This document shows positions 10,542-20,779 of a stretch of DNA of 64,000 nt, one piece after another. The DNA is from Diphasiastrum complanatum. Its lineage: Eukaryota; Streptophyta; Lycopodiopsida; Lycopodiales; Lycopodiaceae. The stretch covers positions 72,225,884 to 72,289,883 of the forward strand of contig CM055094.1 in assembly GCA_029204225.1 (NCBI GenBank). The letters run 5' to 3'. The notes under the pieces are model-generated. The model was given only the letters and a program-made list of their open reading frames with translations. It had not been told where the DNA came from and did no database searches. Numbering within the stretch: position 1 is the stretch's first letter; each line of letters starts with the position of its first letter. Made by a program: the position numbers and the translations under genes.

Positions 10542-12500
10542 TCAACAAACTTTAAGTACAAAAACCTTTGATCTAAACTTATCAAACTTTTCTCCAATTA
10601 GTGGCTTAGTGAAAATATCAGCTAGTTGTTCTTCTATGCTACAATGAACAACATGAATTTCACGACTAAACAGCTTCTCACGTATAAAGTGATACTGAAT
10701 CTCAATGTGTTTAGTTCTCGCATGGAACACTGGATTCTTTGCTAGCTGAATGTCACTCTGACTGTCGCTGTGTAATGTCGTGGGATTTTTCTGTTTCATG
10801 CCAACTTCTTCCAAGATTTGTCTCAACAATATAGCTTCCTGTGCTGCACTACACATTGCCTTATACTCTGCTTCTGTGGTGAAAAGAGCAATTATACTTT
10901 GCTTCTTACTAGACCAGGAAAAGCAACTACCACAAAACTGGAATACATACCCTGCGGTGGATCTATGATCATCATAATCAACTCCCCAATCTGCATCCAC
11001 ATAGCCACACAACTCAGGTAAACCATCATGCTTCCCGTAAATCAAGCCATAATCTGAAGTGCCTTTCACATAATGCAGAATATGTTTAGCTGCCTTCCAA
11101 TGCATTTCCGTAGGTGCTGTCATAAACTGACTTACAATGTCAACAACATAGCATATATCTAGTCTAGTCATGGTAACGTAAATCAAGCTCCCTACTAACT
11201 GCCTATACAGTGTAGCATCAAACGACTGTGACTCATCAAGCTTAGAAATCTTTTTACCTGGTTCAATAGGAGTATTCACTAGTTTGCAATCCTGCATCCT
11301 CAACCTGTGCAGCAACTCTTTGACATACTTCACTTGTGTTAAACCCACTTCGTGTCCTTTTTGCCACACCTCTACTCCAAGGCAATAATGCATCAGGTTG
11401 AGATCTGTCATCTCAAATTGTTCCATGAGATCTTTCTTGATCATATCTATCATCTCTTGATTATTTCCCGTAATAATCAAGTCATCAACATAAAGAGCAA
11501 TCAAAGCAACCATATCATCAAAGCATAAGACATATAGATTTGGATTAGAATGTGTTCTCACCATCCCCTTTGAACGAAAGTAGGTATCAATCCTGCTATA
11601 CCATGCACGTGGTGCCTGTTTAAGAACATAAAGCGCTTTCTTCAAGCAACATACTTTATTTTTCTGTCCCTTCATTACAAAGCCTTCAGGTTGATCCATG
11701 AACACCTCTTCTTCTAACTCACCATTTAGAAAAGCAGATTTCACATCCATCTGATGCAAAGGCCAACCAAAATGTGAAACTAAAACAACAAGTAGACGTA
11801 GAGTATTCCACTTACATACCGGCGCAAAGGTCTCCTCATAGTCGATGCCTTTACTTTGTGCATACCCTTTGATCACCAATCTTGCCTTGTGCTTTGCTAT
11901 ACTTCCATCTGCATGGTACTTAGTCTTGTATACCCATTTGCAACCAATGGGTTTCTTGCCAACTGGTGGTTCTACTAAGTCCCATGTGCTATGCTTAGCA
12001 ATTGACTCCATCTCCTCTCCCATGGCCTTGACCCAAATGTCATCATTCTTCGCTTCACCATAAGTTGAAGGTTCTTTGCTTTGAATAATTCTAGATAAGA
12101 GAGCATAATTTGCTTCATACCTTTCAGGTTGTGTCTTCTCTCTTGTTGATCTTCGTAGCTCTCCCTGGCTAAATGATCCTGGAAAGTCATCCATGTCGCG
12201 GCTCTCCAACAATCTCTCAAACCACTTAGGGAGCTTCTTGTCAGGTGATTGGCTTCCTGGTGAAAATGTATCCCACAATACATCTGTCTCCTTGCATTTG
12301 TTACCTGCAATCTCAATCCTTCTTGCACCAAAAGGTTTATCTCTACCTCTCCAACCTATCTCTTGAGGTCGAGTAGTAGTATCTTGAGATGTATCCTCAT
12401 TTTCAAACTCCAAATGATGGGAGAAGAAGGTACAAATGGAAATGATGAAATTCCTACGATCGTACAAGACCAAATTGGGGGTAATTTGAGGCCCCCACAT
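10542..12500 (-). CDS. Copia reverse transcriptase and RNase H, open for 652 codons
   Basis: Codons 1 to about 31 come from antisense CACTA sequence; copia similarity begins near codon 32. Residues 32-165 are the acidic integrase-RT linker (RRSTREKTQPERY). Reverse transcriptase runs from about 173 to 415 with KARLVIKGYAQ, MDVKSAFLNGELEEEV and an intact catalytic YVDD at 337-340. RNase H has acidic residues D502 (YVDADWG), E543 (TTEAEY) and D579 (LHSDSQ), and a C-terminal ADIFTKPL motif. There are no internal stops. One family-typical residue is altered: ALYVLKQAPRAW instead of LYGLKQAPRAW. It has no start of its own and would be translated only as part of a full polyprotein, so it is probably inert. 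Confidence 0.85.
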   Translation of the reverse strand: MWGPQITPNLVLYDRRNFIISICTFFSHHLEFENEDTSQDTTTRPQEIGWRGRDKPFGARRIEIAGNKCKETDVLWDTFSPGSQSPDKKLPKWFERLLESRDMDDFPGSFSQGELRRSTREKTQPERYEANYALLSRIIQSKEPSTYGEAKNDDIWVKAMGEEMESIAKHSTWDLVEPPVGKKPIGCKWVYKTKYHADGSIAKHKARLVIKGYAQSKGIDYEETFAPVCKWNTLRLLVVLVSHFGWPLHQMDVKSAFLNGELEEEVFMDQPEGFVMKGQKNKVCCLKKALYVLKQAPRAWYSRIDTYFRSKGMVRTHSNPNLYVLCFDDMVALIALYVDDLIITGNNQEMIDMIKKDLMEQFEMTDLNLMHYCLGVEVWQKGHEVGLTQVKYVKELLHRLRMQDCKLVNTPIEPGKKISKLDESQSFDATLYRQLVGSLIYVTMTRLDICYVVDIVSQFMTAPTEMHWKAAKHILHYVKGTSDYGLIYGKHDGLPELCGYVDADWGVDYDDHRSTAGYVFQFCGSCFSWSSKKQSIIALFTTEAEYKAMCSAAQEAILLRQILEEVGMKQKNPTTLHSDSQSDIQLAKNPVFHARTKHIEIQYHFIREKLFSREIHVVHCSIEEQLADIFTKPLIGEKFDKFRSKVFVLKVC

Positions 12501-12665
12501 TTGGATGAGATAGAATTAGAAGAAGAGGAGACTGAATATGAGGGTAGCTCACATCATCAAAGAGACATGATCGGAAATTTACGATTATACCTAGACCTAG
12601 ATTCAAATGAGTGTCAAGACTTGTGTGATGACGAGAATGATGTAAAGGATGAGAATGATCTATGA
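12408..12665 (+). pseudogene. CACTA transposase, probable C-terminal exon
   Basis: An acidic reading frame (GEEGTNGNDEIPTIVQDQI, IELEEEETEYEG, DENDVKDENDL) runs to a TGA at 12663. It follows the other transposase exons in order and strand once the copia insertion is ignored. Acidic low-complexity tails are common at the end of CACTA transposases. The open frame could be read from an ATG at 12417, but it is an internal exon rather than a gene. Confidence 0.45.
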
Positions 12666-13299
12666 TTATTAATACTTAAATTCACTTGCACTATTTTTTT
12701 TTTATATTCATCGCAATACTTTTTATGTATACTTTTATAGATAGAGTTGAATGTGATAATTATATTTCCTGAACCTTGCGGTTATGTCCTACTTCAAAAT
12801 GTCACCAACATATTCCCTCCCTACGGCGTGTAGGTTTTTCTATGCAAGTTGAAAAGATTAGAACCTCGCCTTTAACGGGAGAAAAATAAGGGCTACACAC
12901 CTTCCTAGGATTGGGAATTTTAATTATCTACATTTCACCTTTGCATATTAACTAATTGCTAGTGTATGCGGTAAAATACGATATTGCTTTAAACAAAATG
13001 AAAATCATAAATTACATTTAATTTCTTATTATGTTAGACAATGTATTCTAATAATAAAAAAATTTGAAACAACACCAAATCACCGGTAAACTTACTTGAA
13101 GCTTAAGTGAAAACGTGCAATTGCTCGCTCTTTAAATGTTTGCTCTCTTTTTTTTGAATATTTTTGTTATATGCACAAGCAATTAAAAAATAACACTATA
13201 TTACACAATTGAACCATTATTATAAGCAAATTCAAACATACAATTACTATCAAACACTATTTAGTCATCTACTACTCTAAATCTTAATCAACAAACGCG

Positions 13300-13338
<39 letters not shown>

Positions 13339-13821
13339 ATTATAAATCTAATATAAATTTTCTATCAAACACTATTTATTTATCTATCACTCTTAAATAC
13401 CCTAAACTAATGCATAATACAAAACACACACACACACACACTCTCTCTCTCTCTCTCTCTCATCTATCATTCTTAGTCCTAGATAAATATAAATCTAACA
13501 ATCGATTACTACCATAGACTATGTATTTATCTCTAATCTTAAATTCTAAGTCAATGCAAAATCTTAAACACACACACACACATCTTCTCTTTCTCCCTTT
13601 TTTTTTCTCTCTCTCTCTCTCGCACCCAGACATTATAATTTTACAATCTATTACTACCCAACACTATCTATATCTATTTGTCTATTAACCTAAATTATAG
13701 ATCAATGCAAAATTCAAAACACATACACATTCTCTCAAACACACACATACACTATCTTAAATAATTCTAACAATCTATTCTAAACACTATCAAAAATCAA
13801 TCTATTATAACACTATCTCTC

Positions 13822-13879
<58 letters not shown>

Positions 13880-14340
13880 AACTTATTTTTCAAAAAAAGA
13901 ACGAAACATAAACTTCAAAATTTTTCAATATCTTCGAGCATACATGTACACTCCACCTCTTCTCTCTCTTTCTCTCTCACAAATTACAAATCTAATAATT
14001 TATTATAAACAAACTATTTTAAATAATACTAACAATCTATTACAAGACCATTCAAAACCATATTCATACTAACAATATTCAAGCATATTTATTTAAATCA
14101 ATGCAAAATTTAAAAACACATACACATATAATACATACACACTCTCTCTCTATCTTTCTCTATCTTTCACACTCTCTATCTCTTCTCAAAACAAACAAAC
14201 AAACACCAATCTCAAACAAACAAACAAATAGCAAAACAAACAAAAATCAAGCACCAACCTCAAACACTGATCTTGATGCACCCTCAAGCACTAATCTTCA
14301 AGCCCTCAAGCACTGACCTTCAGTCACCCTAAATCGCTCT
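12666..14340. repeat. Non-coding microsatellite belt
   Basis: No gene was seen. The stretch holds (AC)n at about 13297-13336, (AC)n followed by (TC)n at 13421-13460, more CA and TC runs at 13570-13620, and a long (TC)n at 13815-13874. It also holds repeated CAAACAAACAAA near 14190-14250. Between them is AT-rich sequence. Open frames inside are simple-repeat translations. Confidence 0.9.
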
Positions 14341-14439
14341 CAATTGCTCCAAAGATGCTCCAACCTGCAAAAAAATAAAGTGAGAGAGAAGGTGTTGGAT
14401 CGTTCGAATACGAAAAACCAAACAGATGTCGAAATTCGA

Positions 14440-14790
14440 CGACTCCAAAACGCGTTGGAATCCGATGTCCATGCCCATTCCAGGCCGAGATGACAGGTCC
14501 CAGATGTTGTGGACATGTTTTCTGATTGTCGACGTGGACATCGGAATTCGATGTCCATGTCGGATTACACGTACTTTTTTTTTTAAAAAAACATGCTAGG
14601 TCATATCCACATTTGAATGTCGGAATCCGACATGTTGGATTTCAACGTGCCTTTCAAAAATTGGTTGCCACCCATATTTCCCGATCGTCAGACTCTATTT
14701 TTTGAAGTTTTAACTGGGACATTATATCTCGACGTGTCGGATTGCAACGGATTATGAAATATTTGAACATACGTCAGATATCCACGTCAA
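14440..14790. repeat. Palindrome cluster, CACTA-like subterminal region
   Basis: Short motifs of the form TGTCGGA/TCCGACA and TGGACATCG/CGATGTCCA recur in both orientations. A 23-bp near-palindrome lies at 14535-14557 and a 17-bp palindrome at 14617-14633 (ATGTCGGAATCCGACAT). Dense short inverted motifs are typical of CACTA subterminal zones where TNPA-type protein binds. No CACTA end was located, so the link is inference. Confidence 0.4.
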
Positions 14791-14804
14791 AATCTGCACC
14801 ATAT

Positions 14805-16310
14805 GTTATTGTGACTCCAAGACTACTCCTCTGTTTCTCAAACAGACCTTTGTTTAAGGCCTTTGTGAAAATGTCAGCAACCATCTCCTTCGTTCCAATG
14901 AAGATAGTCTGCGACTTCTTCTTTTTTATCAAAGACCTTATCAAGTGGTACTTGATTGCAATGTATTTCTTCTTTGAGTGAAACACAAGATCCTTTGTTA
15001 GGTGTAATGCAGATGTATTGTCTATCTACAAAATCAGAAGTTCATTCCTCGTTTCGCCCAGTTCGTCAAAGAATTGTTTGAGCCAAGTGATTTCATTGGC
15101 CATCTTTGCTACTGCTACGTATTTTGCTTCGTAGGATGACTGAGCTACAATGATCTGCTTTTTGCTAACCTAAATAATTGTTGTTCCTGATACAATGTTA
15201 CATCCTCCTGAGACACTTTTGTAGTAGTCCTTGAGAGATGCCCAGCTAGCATCACTATAGGAAAGCATCTAGAACTCTGCATCACGAAAATCCTTCGTTA
15301 ATCGAAGGTATTGCAAGATTCGTTTCGCAATCTTCTAATGAGTCAAGCCTGGATTCGTATCGAATTGGCTCATCCTGAATATGGCATAAGCAATGTCAGG
15401 GCGTGTGTTATCTGTAAGATACATTAGTGATCCGATTAGCTTCTTGTATGGTGTACACTGCATCAATTCTCTTTCTTCTTCAGTCTTCGAACAATCTTCA
15501 TTCGTCAAGATTGTTCCTACAAGCATTGGAGTATTTGCTCCTTTGCAATTTATCATTCCAAAATCTTCTAAGACTCTCTGGGTATATTTGGACTAGTGAA
15601 AGTACAATTTTCCTTCGTCATAGTCTCTGTCAATCTGTAAGCCAAGATAACATCTGGCTTCTTCTAGGTCTGCAATCTCAAAATGTTTCGAGATGTCGTA
15701 CTTCACCACAACAATAAATTCTTCACTTTTGCAAAGTATCAGGGTGTCGTCCACATATACAACTACAATGATGATCGTCTCATCTGTAATTCTTACGTAA
15801 ACATTGGAATCAGCTATCAATGCTTGAATCCTAAGGATTTCAAGGTTGATCTTTCTTCTTATACCATTGTCACGTTGATTGCTTCAGACTGTAGATACTC
15901 CTGTGCATTCTTCATGCATAACTAGGAAGTGAGTTCAAAATGTGCCTAGAGGTTGATCCATGTAGACTTCTTCATCTAGGGTTGTCTGGAAGGATCTTGG
16001 TAAAGCTCTTAACAGATAGGTAAGTTGCTTCTCTGCTGATACTGCATTCTCTGCTCCAAAATTGTGTAATAAAAGGAACAGATCCTTCATCTTTCTGAGA
16101 AAGGAGGTGAAGTCATAGCCATCATATTGTAGATTTGCCAGCTGATCTTCAAGCAGCATGATCTAACTGCGTGATTTCATCTGAAATCTTGTGATTAAAG
16201 TATTCCACATCTCTCTTGCATTGGAGAGTATAGCCAGTTCAAGAGTCAGGCTATCCTCAATGGATGATGACAACACGACTACTGCCTTGTAAGTGTTCTC
16301 TCTCCATTCA
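14805..16310 (-). mobile_element. Deletion derivative of a Ty1/copia family (gag fused to RT)
   Basis: Minus-strand pieces, from high to low coordinate, are Gag (15990-16310), a joint to reverse transcriptase, RT with YVDDTLIL (15593-15820), NTPMLVGTILTNED and LIGSLMYLTDNTRPDIAY (15335-15556), and RNase H ending VADIFTKALNKGLFEK (14774-14986). It is the same family as the plus-strand copy at 17788-22717. About 2.4 kb (protease, integrase and the start of RT) is missing relative to that copy. No LTR is attached. The left edge abuts the palindrome cluster. Confidence 0.8.
15935..16159 (-). pseudogene. Gag-RT fusion ORF at the deletion joint
   Basis: The 74-codon frame reads Gag (LLEDQLANLQYDGYDF to RALPRSFQTT) and passes directly into reverse transcriptase (LDEEVYMDQP). 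In the plus-strand relative these two points lie near 18730 and 21163. The joint keeps the frame but no useful domain is complete. Confidence 0.75.
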
Positions 16311-16756
16311 CCTTTTAAGGAACTTATCTTTGTATTTACTTATCAGTTGAATATATAGTTTGTTGAGAGCAATTATGTTGTCTTGTCTTGTTGCACTTGA
16401 TGTTGTGTTGTGGTGATTGATCCGGTCGGGTGTTTAAATTGTGTTTCATAACTGGTGGGTGCACTACTACTAGATAAGGATATATTTAGTACTTAATTCA
16501 TTTTTGGTCTTTACCAAATATAGGCAGTTGTATTAGCAATCAACTTTTGCTATTTTGCTATTTGCTTTAGGCTCTTAGTTTTTCTCATTCATTAGCGAAA
16601 CTATTTAAGTAGGTTGGCACCCCACTACAATTATTCCAATGTGCTAGATCATTGTTCAATTCTCCTATGATCTGAATTCTCTCTACACTTGGTTTTGTGT
16701 AAGTGCTAGTAGAACTAGTAACTTTATCTAGAATTTGTATCACAAATTCTGATAGA
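16310..16756 (+). repeat. Non-coding, LTR-like stretch of unknown family
   Basis: No coding sequence was seen. A possible promoter core (ACTATTTAAGTAGG, about 16599-16612) and the position directly before a gypsy integrase fragment suggest LTR origin, but no second copy or PBS was found. Confidence 0.25.
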
Positions 16757-17480
16757 TATACCAGATGGTAAGTGGGAATCCATGGATTCCATAGTGAACC
16801 TGCCTAAGACCCAGAAAGGTCATGACGCTATTTGGGTCATAGTTGACCGGTTGACCAAAATGGCCCACTTTATTCTGACCGAAACACCTGTCAGAGCTCC
16901 AAAGTTAGCAAGGTTGTTTATAGAAGGGCTATTTAAATTATACGGTATTCCTTATGGCATAGTCAGCGACTGGGATAGTAAGTTCGATGGAAATTTTTGG
17001 AGAGCAGTATTCGATCACCTACATACCAAAATAAATATGGGCACTACAAACCATCCACAGATTTACGGTAAAACAAAAAGAGTAAAACAAGTGCTGGAGG
17101 ATATGTTGCGTGCATACATCAGCAAAAAGCAAACCAACTGAAAAGGGTATCTCCCATTGTTGGAGTTTGCCTATAACAGTACCAAACATTCAGCAACGAG
17201 ATACAGCCCATTTATGCAGATGTACGATTTTCAGCCATGATCACCCACAGCTGTAGGGTTTAAGAATGAAAAAGTTGAAGTAGCCAGAAACTTTCCAAAG
17301 GACCTAAACCAAATGATAGAACATGCTAAGTGTAGCAACTCAGGGAGAGTTTGGTCAACCGACACGAAAATGTTCACGACATGAAACCCTTCGTGCTCCA
17401 ATGGACTAGGAAGATCAAACAAGTACCATGAAGAAAAAATCCCTGATATGATATGGTGACATCAGCAGAAGAGCATTAGG
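16757..17480 (+). pseudogene. Ty3/gypsy integrase fragment
   Basis: The open part 16782-17141 reads GHDAIWVIVDRLTKMAHF, then YGIPYGIVSDWDSKF and FWRAVFDHL, the gypsy integrase core. The second catalytic Asp lies in SDWDSKF (normally SDRDPRF). The third block, normally YHPQTDGQTER, is altered to NHPQIYGKTKR, so the catalytic Glu is lost. A stop at 17139 is followed by the usual LLEFAYNSTKHSATRYSPF block to about 17230 and more decayed sequence. No RT, LTR or chromodomain is attached. Confidence 0.8.
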
Positions 17481-17739
17481 ACGTGCCTAATCCACCGCTC
17501 TTGTAATCCATGATTAGTTACAGATTGTTTAATCTATCTGATCAGGAATGTCACTCTGAGTATATGCAACTGCTAGATGCATAAAATATATATAGACACA
17601 GATAGACAATATACAAAATAGAAAAGTCCGCTAGTGGGCGAGACAATTTTGTAAGCAGGATACATAGAGATCCAACAAGTCCGCTAGCAAGTGAGACACT
17701 GCTCGTGGGAGAACATCGCTTCTCTCATGCCAATGCACT
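17481..17739. other. No gene seen
   Basis: Unassigned non-coding sequence between the gypsy fragment and the copia copy. The phrase GTCCGCTAG occurs twice (about 17625 and 17679) with similar flanks (GTGGGCGAGAC and CAAGTGAGAC). Confidence 0.5.
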
Positions 17740-17787
17740 GTGTGGGTCTATCACACAATGCTTGAAATCAAGAGGATCAATAGATGA

Positions 17788-18130
17788 TGTTGTAGCTATT
17801 ATGCACATATCATTCTAAATTTTGTCTGGTCTCGAATGAATTATTGTTTGCTATTGTTTGTGTATCTCATTCACTTGTTTTATCAATTCCGCACACTAGT
17901 TCAATCTTGTTGAATGTTGAATTAATTTAAAACGTAGGTCAGCAGTGTCTGTCTACATATTGGAGGATTGTAGGAATGATATAGCAGGTAGTGACCAGCA
18001 ATCATATCCGAACTCCATCCGAATTGATTTCACTTTGCTTCGCGATTATTTCGCTTCAGCAATATCAGAGTTCGTTTAGTTTTCATTTTATTTCGTTTCG
18101 TTACAGAGCCTGATTGATATTTTTGCTTCA
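17788..18130 (+). repeat. Left LTR of the copia element
   Basis: Aligned with 22376-22717 over its whole length with scattered substitutions. It ends TTGCTTCA just before the PBS. Confidence 0.85.
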
Positions 18131-18131
18131 G

Positions 18132-18144
18132 TGGTATCAGAGCC
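18132..18144 (+). other. Primer-binding site (initiator Met-tRNA)
   Basis: TGGTATCAGAGCC one base after the left LTR. Confidence 0.9.
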
Positions 18145-18239
18145 TATTATAGTCTGACATAGCCACAAAGCTATCAGATCTAGGAGGCAAAGCATTCAAG
18201 ACAAAAAACTATTAACAAGTGAGAACACGATCTACCACA

Positions 18240-19250
18240 ATGGCTTCAATAAGCAGTATACAATCAAAGATCTGCACAATCCTCGACTCATCAAGATTAA
18301 CTTCCTAGCTTGGAAGGTCAAAATCTCTCTTATACTAAAGGGAGAAGGATTATTTCCCTAGGCAGATGGCACCGAGGAGATGCCTACAACTATAGGATGC
18401 GAATGGAGAGAAAAGAATGACAAGGCAGTAGCCGTGTTGTTATCATCCATCGAGGATAGCCTGACTCTTGACCTGGCTATACTCTCCAATGCAAGAGAGA
18501 TGTCGAATACTTTACTCACAAGATTTCAAACGAAATCACGTAATTAGGTCATGTTTCTTGAAGATCAGCTGACAAATCTATAATGGGATGGCAATGACCT
18601 CACCTCCTTAATCAAAAAGATGATGGATCTGTTCCTTTCATTACACAATTCCGGAGTAGAGAATGCAGTATCAGTAGAGAAGAAGCTTACATATCTGTTA
18701 AGAGCTTGATCAGGATCCTTCCAAACAACCCGAACGCTACTAGCAAAAGATCCAGTTATGACACTAGAAAAGGCAGTGATCAAGATTCGAGAAGAAGTCG
18801 AAGCTCGTGAGCACCTTGACCACAAGGATGCTTCTGACCAAGCTTTGTACAACAACAAAGAATAGACTAAGAAGCAATTTAAGCCTAAGAGGGAGTCAGG
18901 CATGATTGAGATCAGCAAGCAAAAGGAGCCAGTAGAAGCAAATGGAAGAACATATTGTCGATTTCTGTTCGCTAAATCCGAAAATTGAGTGTATCCACTA
19001 TCACAAGAAGAGTCATGCAGCCATGGACTGCCACCAAAACCCAAGAAACAAACAAGCTCAAAGTAGATAGGAGAACAATAGTAGTTCGTCCTACGTTGAA
19101 GAGCCAGAAAGCTCGACGATGGGCGAAGAAAGATCTAATCATGGAAATTCGACCACCTACATCTATGCAGACATGTGTGCAGTGTCGACACCTAACACAT
19201 AGGAGGTAATCCTTGATTCGGGAGCAACCTCACACTTCGTTGCATCAAGA
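18240..19250 (+). pseudogene. Copia gag and protease start, decayed
   Basis: An ATG at 18240 opens a Gag-like frame. Recognisable parts are FLAWKVKIS (about 18302), EDSLTLDLAILSNAREM (18450), FLEDQLTNL (18550) and LTYLLRA (18690). Stops include a TAG at 18545-18547 that is also present in the minus-strand relative. The protease motif LDSGATSHF lies at about 19210-19236 with its catalytic Asp kept. The zinc-knuckle region (CRFLFAKSEN, VYPLSQE) is shifted and broken. Confidence 0.8.
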
Positions 19251-19413
19251 TGAATAACGTCTGACTTTCGGAGTGCAGATCCATCAAGATTTATCATTCT
19301 TGGAGACGGATCAAAGCATCAAGTGAATGGTATTGGTTTGCTATGGCTCAAAAGAAACAACAGAGATTAGACAACTCGAAGACGTTCTATTCATATCTAC
19401 ACTACAGTAGGAC

Positions 19414-20601
19414 TTGCTATCAGTTGCAAGAATAGCTGATGCAAGGATGCATGTAAGATTCTCAGAAGCATGCAATGTCGTTGATGCAAGCACCAGTACA
19501 CTGATTACTCAAGGTAGAAAAAAAGACAACCTGTATCACCTGAGGCTACGTCTACCTGCAGATCAAGAACACCAAATCCATGATGATTGCTCAGATACTC
19601 TATGGCACATGAGACTATGCCACATGAATTCAATGGCATTGTATCAAGCAAGTCATCATGGAGTAGACACATGGGTGAGCATCTCGAATGCAACCAGTTC
19701 AATGACCTGTGGTGCATGTATAAAAGGTAAGATGTCACGTACTCCGTTTGTCAAGGACTCCTACAGAACAACAAAAATTTTGGAGCTAGTACATTCAAAC
19801 ATCTTTGGACCTTTCAACGTGATCTCAATAGGAGGCTTGAAATACTATGTCACCTTTATTGATGATTATAGTAAGTTTGCCATAGTCTACTTCATTCACA
19901 ATACATCAGATGGATTTGACAAGTTCACAAAGTATGTAAATTGGGCAAAAAGATGCACAGGAGATAAGGTGAAGCAGATCAGAATAGATCGGGGTGGATA
20001 ATACATCTCAAACTGATTCACTGATTTCTACCATGATCAATGAATCATTCATAGAAGGACAACATCCTATACACCGCAGCACAATGGTGTTGCAGAAAGA
20101 AAGAACAAGACTCTCATGGAAGCTGCTAGATGCATGATGGCCTATTCAAAGGCTCCAAGAGTGTTGTGGGCTGAAGCAGTAGCTATAGCTGCTTACATTC
20201 AGAACAGGATAGGAAAATCTGGTGTTTCTCATACAACACCACACAAACTATGGTGGGGTAGAAAACCCAATTTGACTCATATTCGAATCTTTGGTTGTGC
20301 AGCATATGCACATGTTTCTGACAAGCTTCGAAAGAAGCTTGATGAGAAAGCAGAACAAGGATATCTTGTAGGATATGACAATCATTTGTCATACTACAGA
20401 ATCTATATGCCAAAGACAAACATAATGAAGATAGTCAGAGACATCAAGTTCGATGAGAGCAAAATAATGGCCAAGAATGTTCCTGTCAGTTATGAAGTTC
20501 TTGGAAGACAATATTATGATCTACCAACTGCAACAAAGGGAGCGGAGGATGAACACTCAAATGAAGATGTTCGAGTTGCAGTTGAGCGACAAATTAGATG
20601 A
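19414..20601 (+). pseudogene. Copia integrase region, interrupted
   Basis: Zinc-binding HHCC residues are visible (LWHMRLCH, CGACIKGK). The core has VHSNIFGPF, where Asn replaces the usual catalytic Asp (HSDIFGP). It continues with YYVTFIDDYSKFA and QIRIDRGG, which keeps the second Asp. A stop at 19999-20001 replaces the Glu of GGEY. After two more stops, PQHNGVAERKNKTLMEAAR keeps the third acidic residue. The tail IRIFGCAAYAHVSDKLRKKL to FDESKIM follows the family pattern. Confidence 0.85.
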
Positions 20602-20779
20602 AGAAAGATTCGCATGCCAGCCCACTACTACAACACCTGTAAACCGAAATGGTTCCGCTACTAGCAAAACAGATAAATGCAGGAGCATTGCAGTACCAGA
20701 AGGATCTCCTAGAAGATCAACAAGAGAATGAAGAGCGCTAGCGAGATTCGTGCCAGGCAGCTCAGCTTCTACATCAGAA

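Larger units (their letters stand above)
10216..12407 (-). mobile_element. 5'-truncated Ty1/copia element (3' LTR, RT and RNase H only)
   Basis: The minus strand carries the end of the integrase linker, full reverse transcriptase and RNase H, a short purine tract and one LTR. The right border at about 12407 is where copia similarity stops and CACTA C-terminal coding begins. No 5' LTR, gag, protease or integrase core is present and no target duplication was found. Truncation therefore came either at insertion or by later deletion. Confidence 0.8.

Noticed and set aside
13815-14316. ORF with runs of LSLSLS and KQTNKQ
   Set aside because: Translation of simple repeats with no domain.
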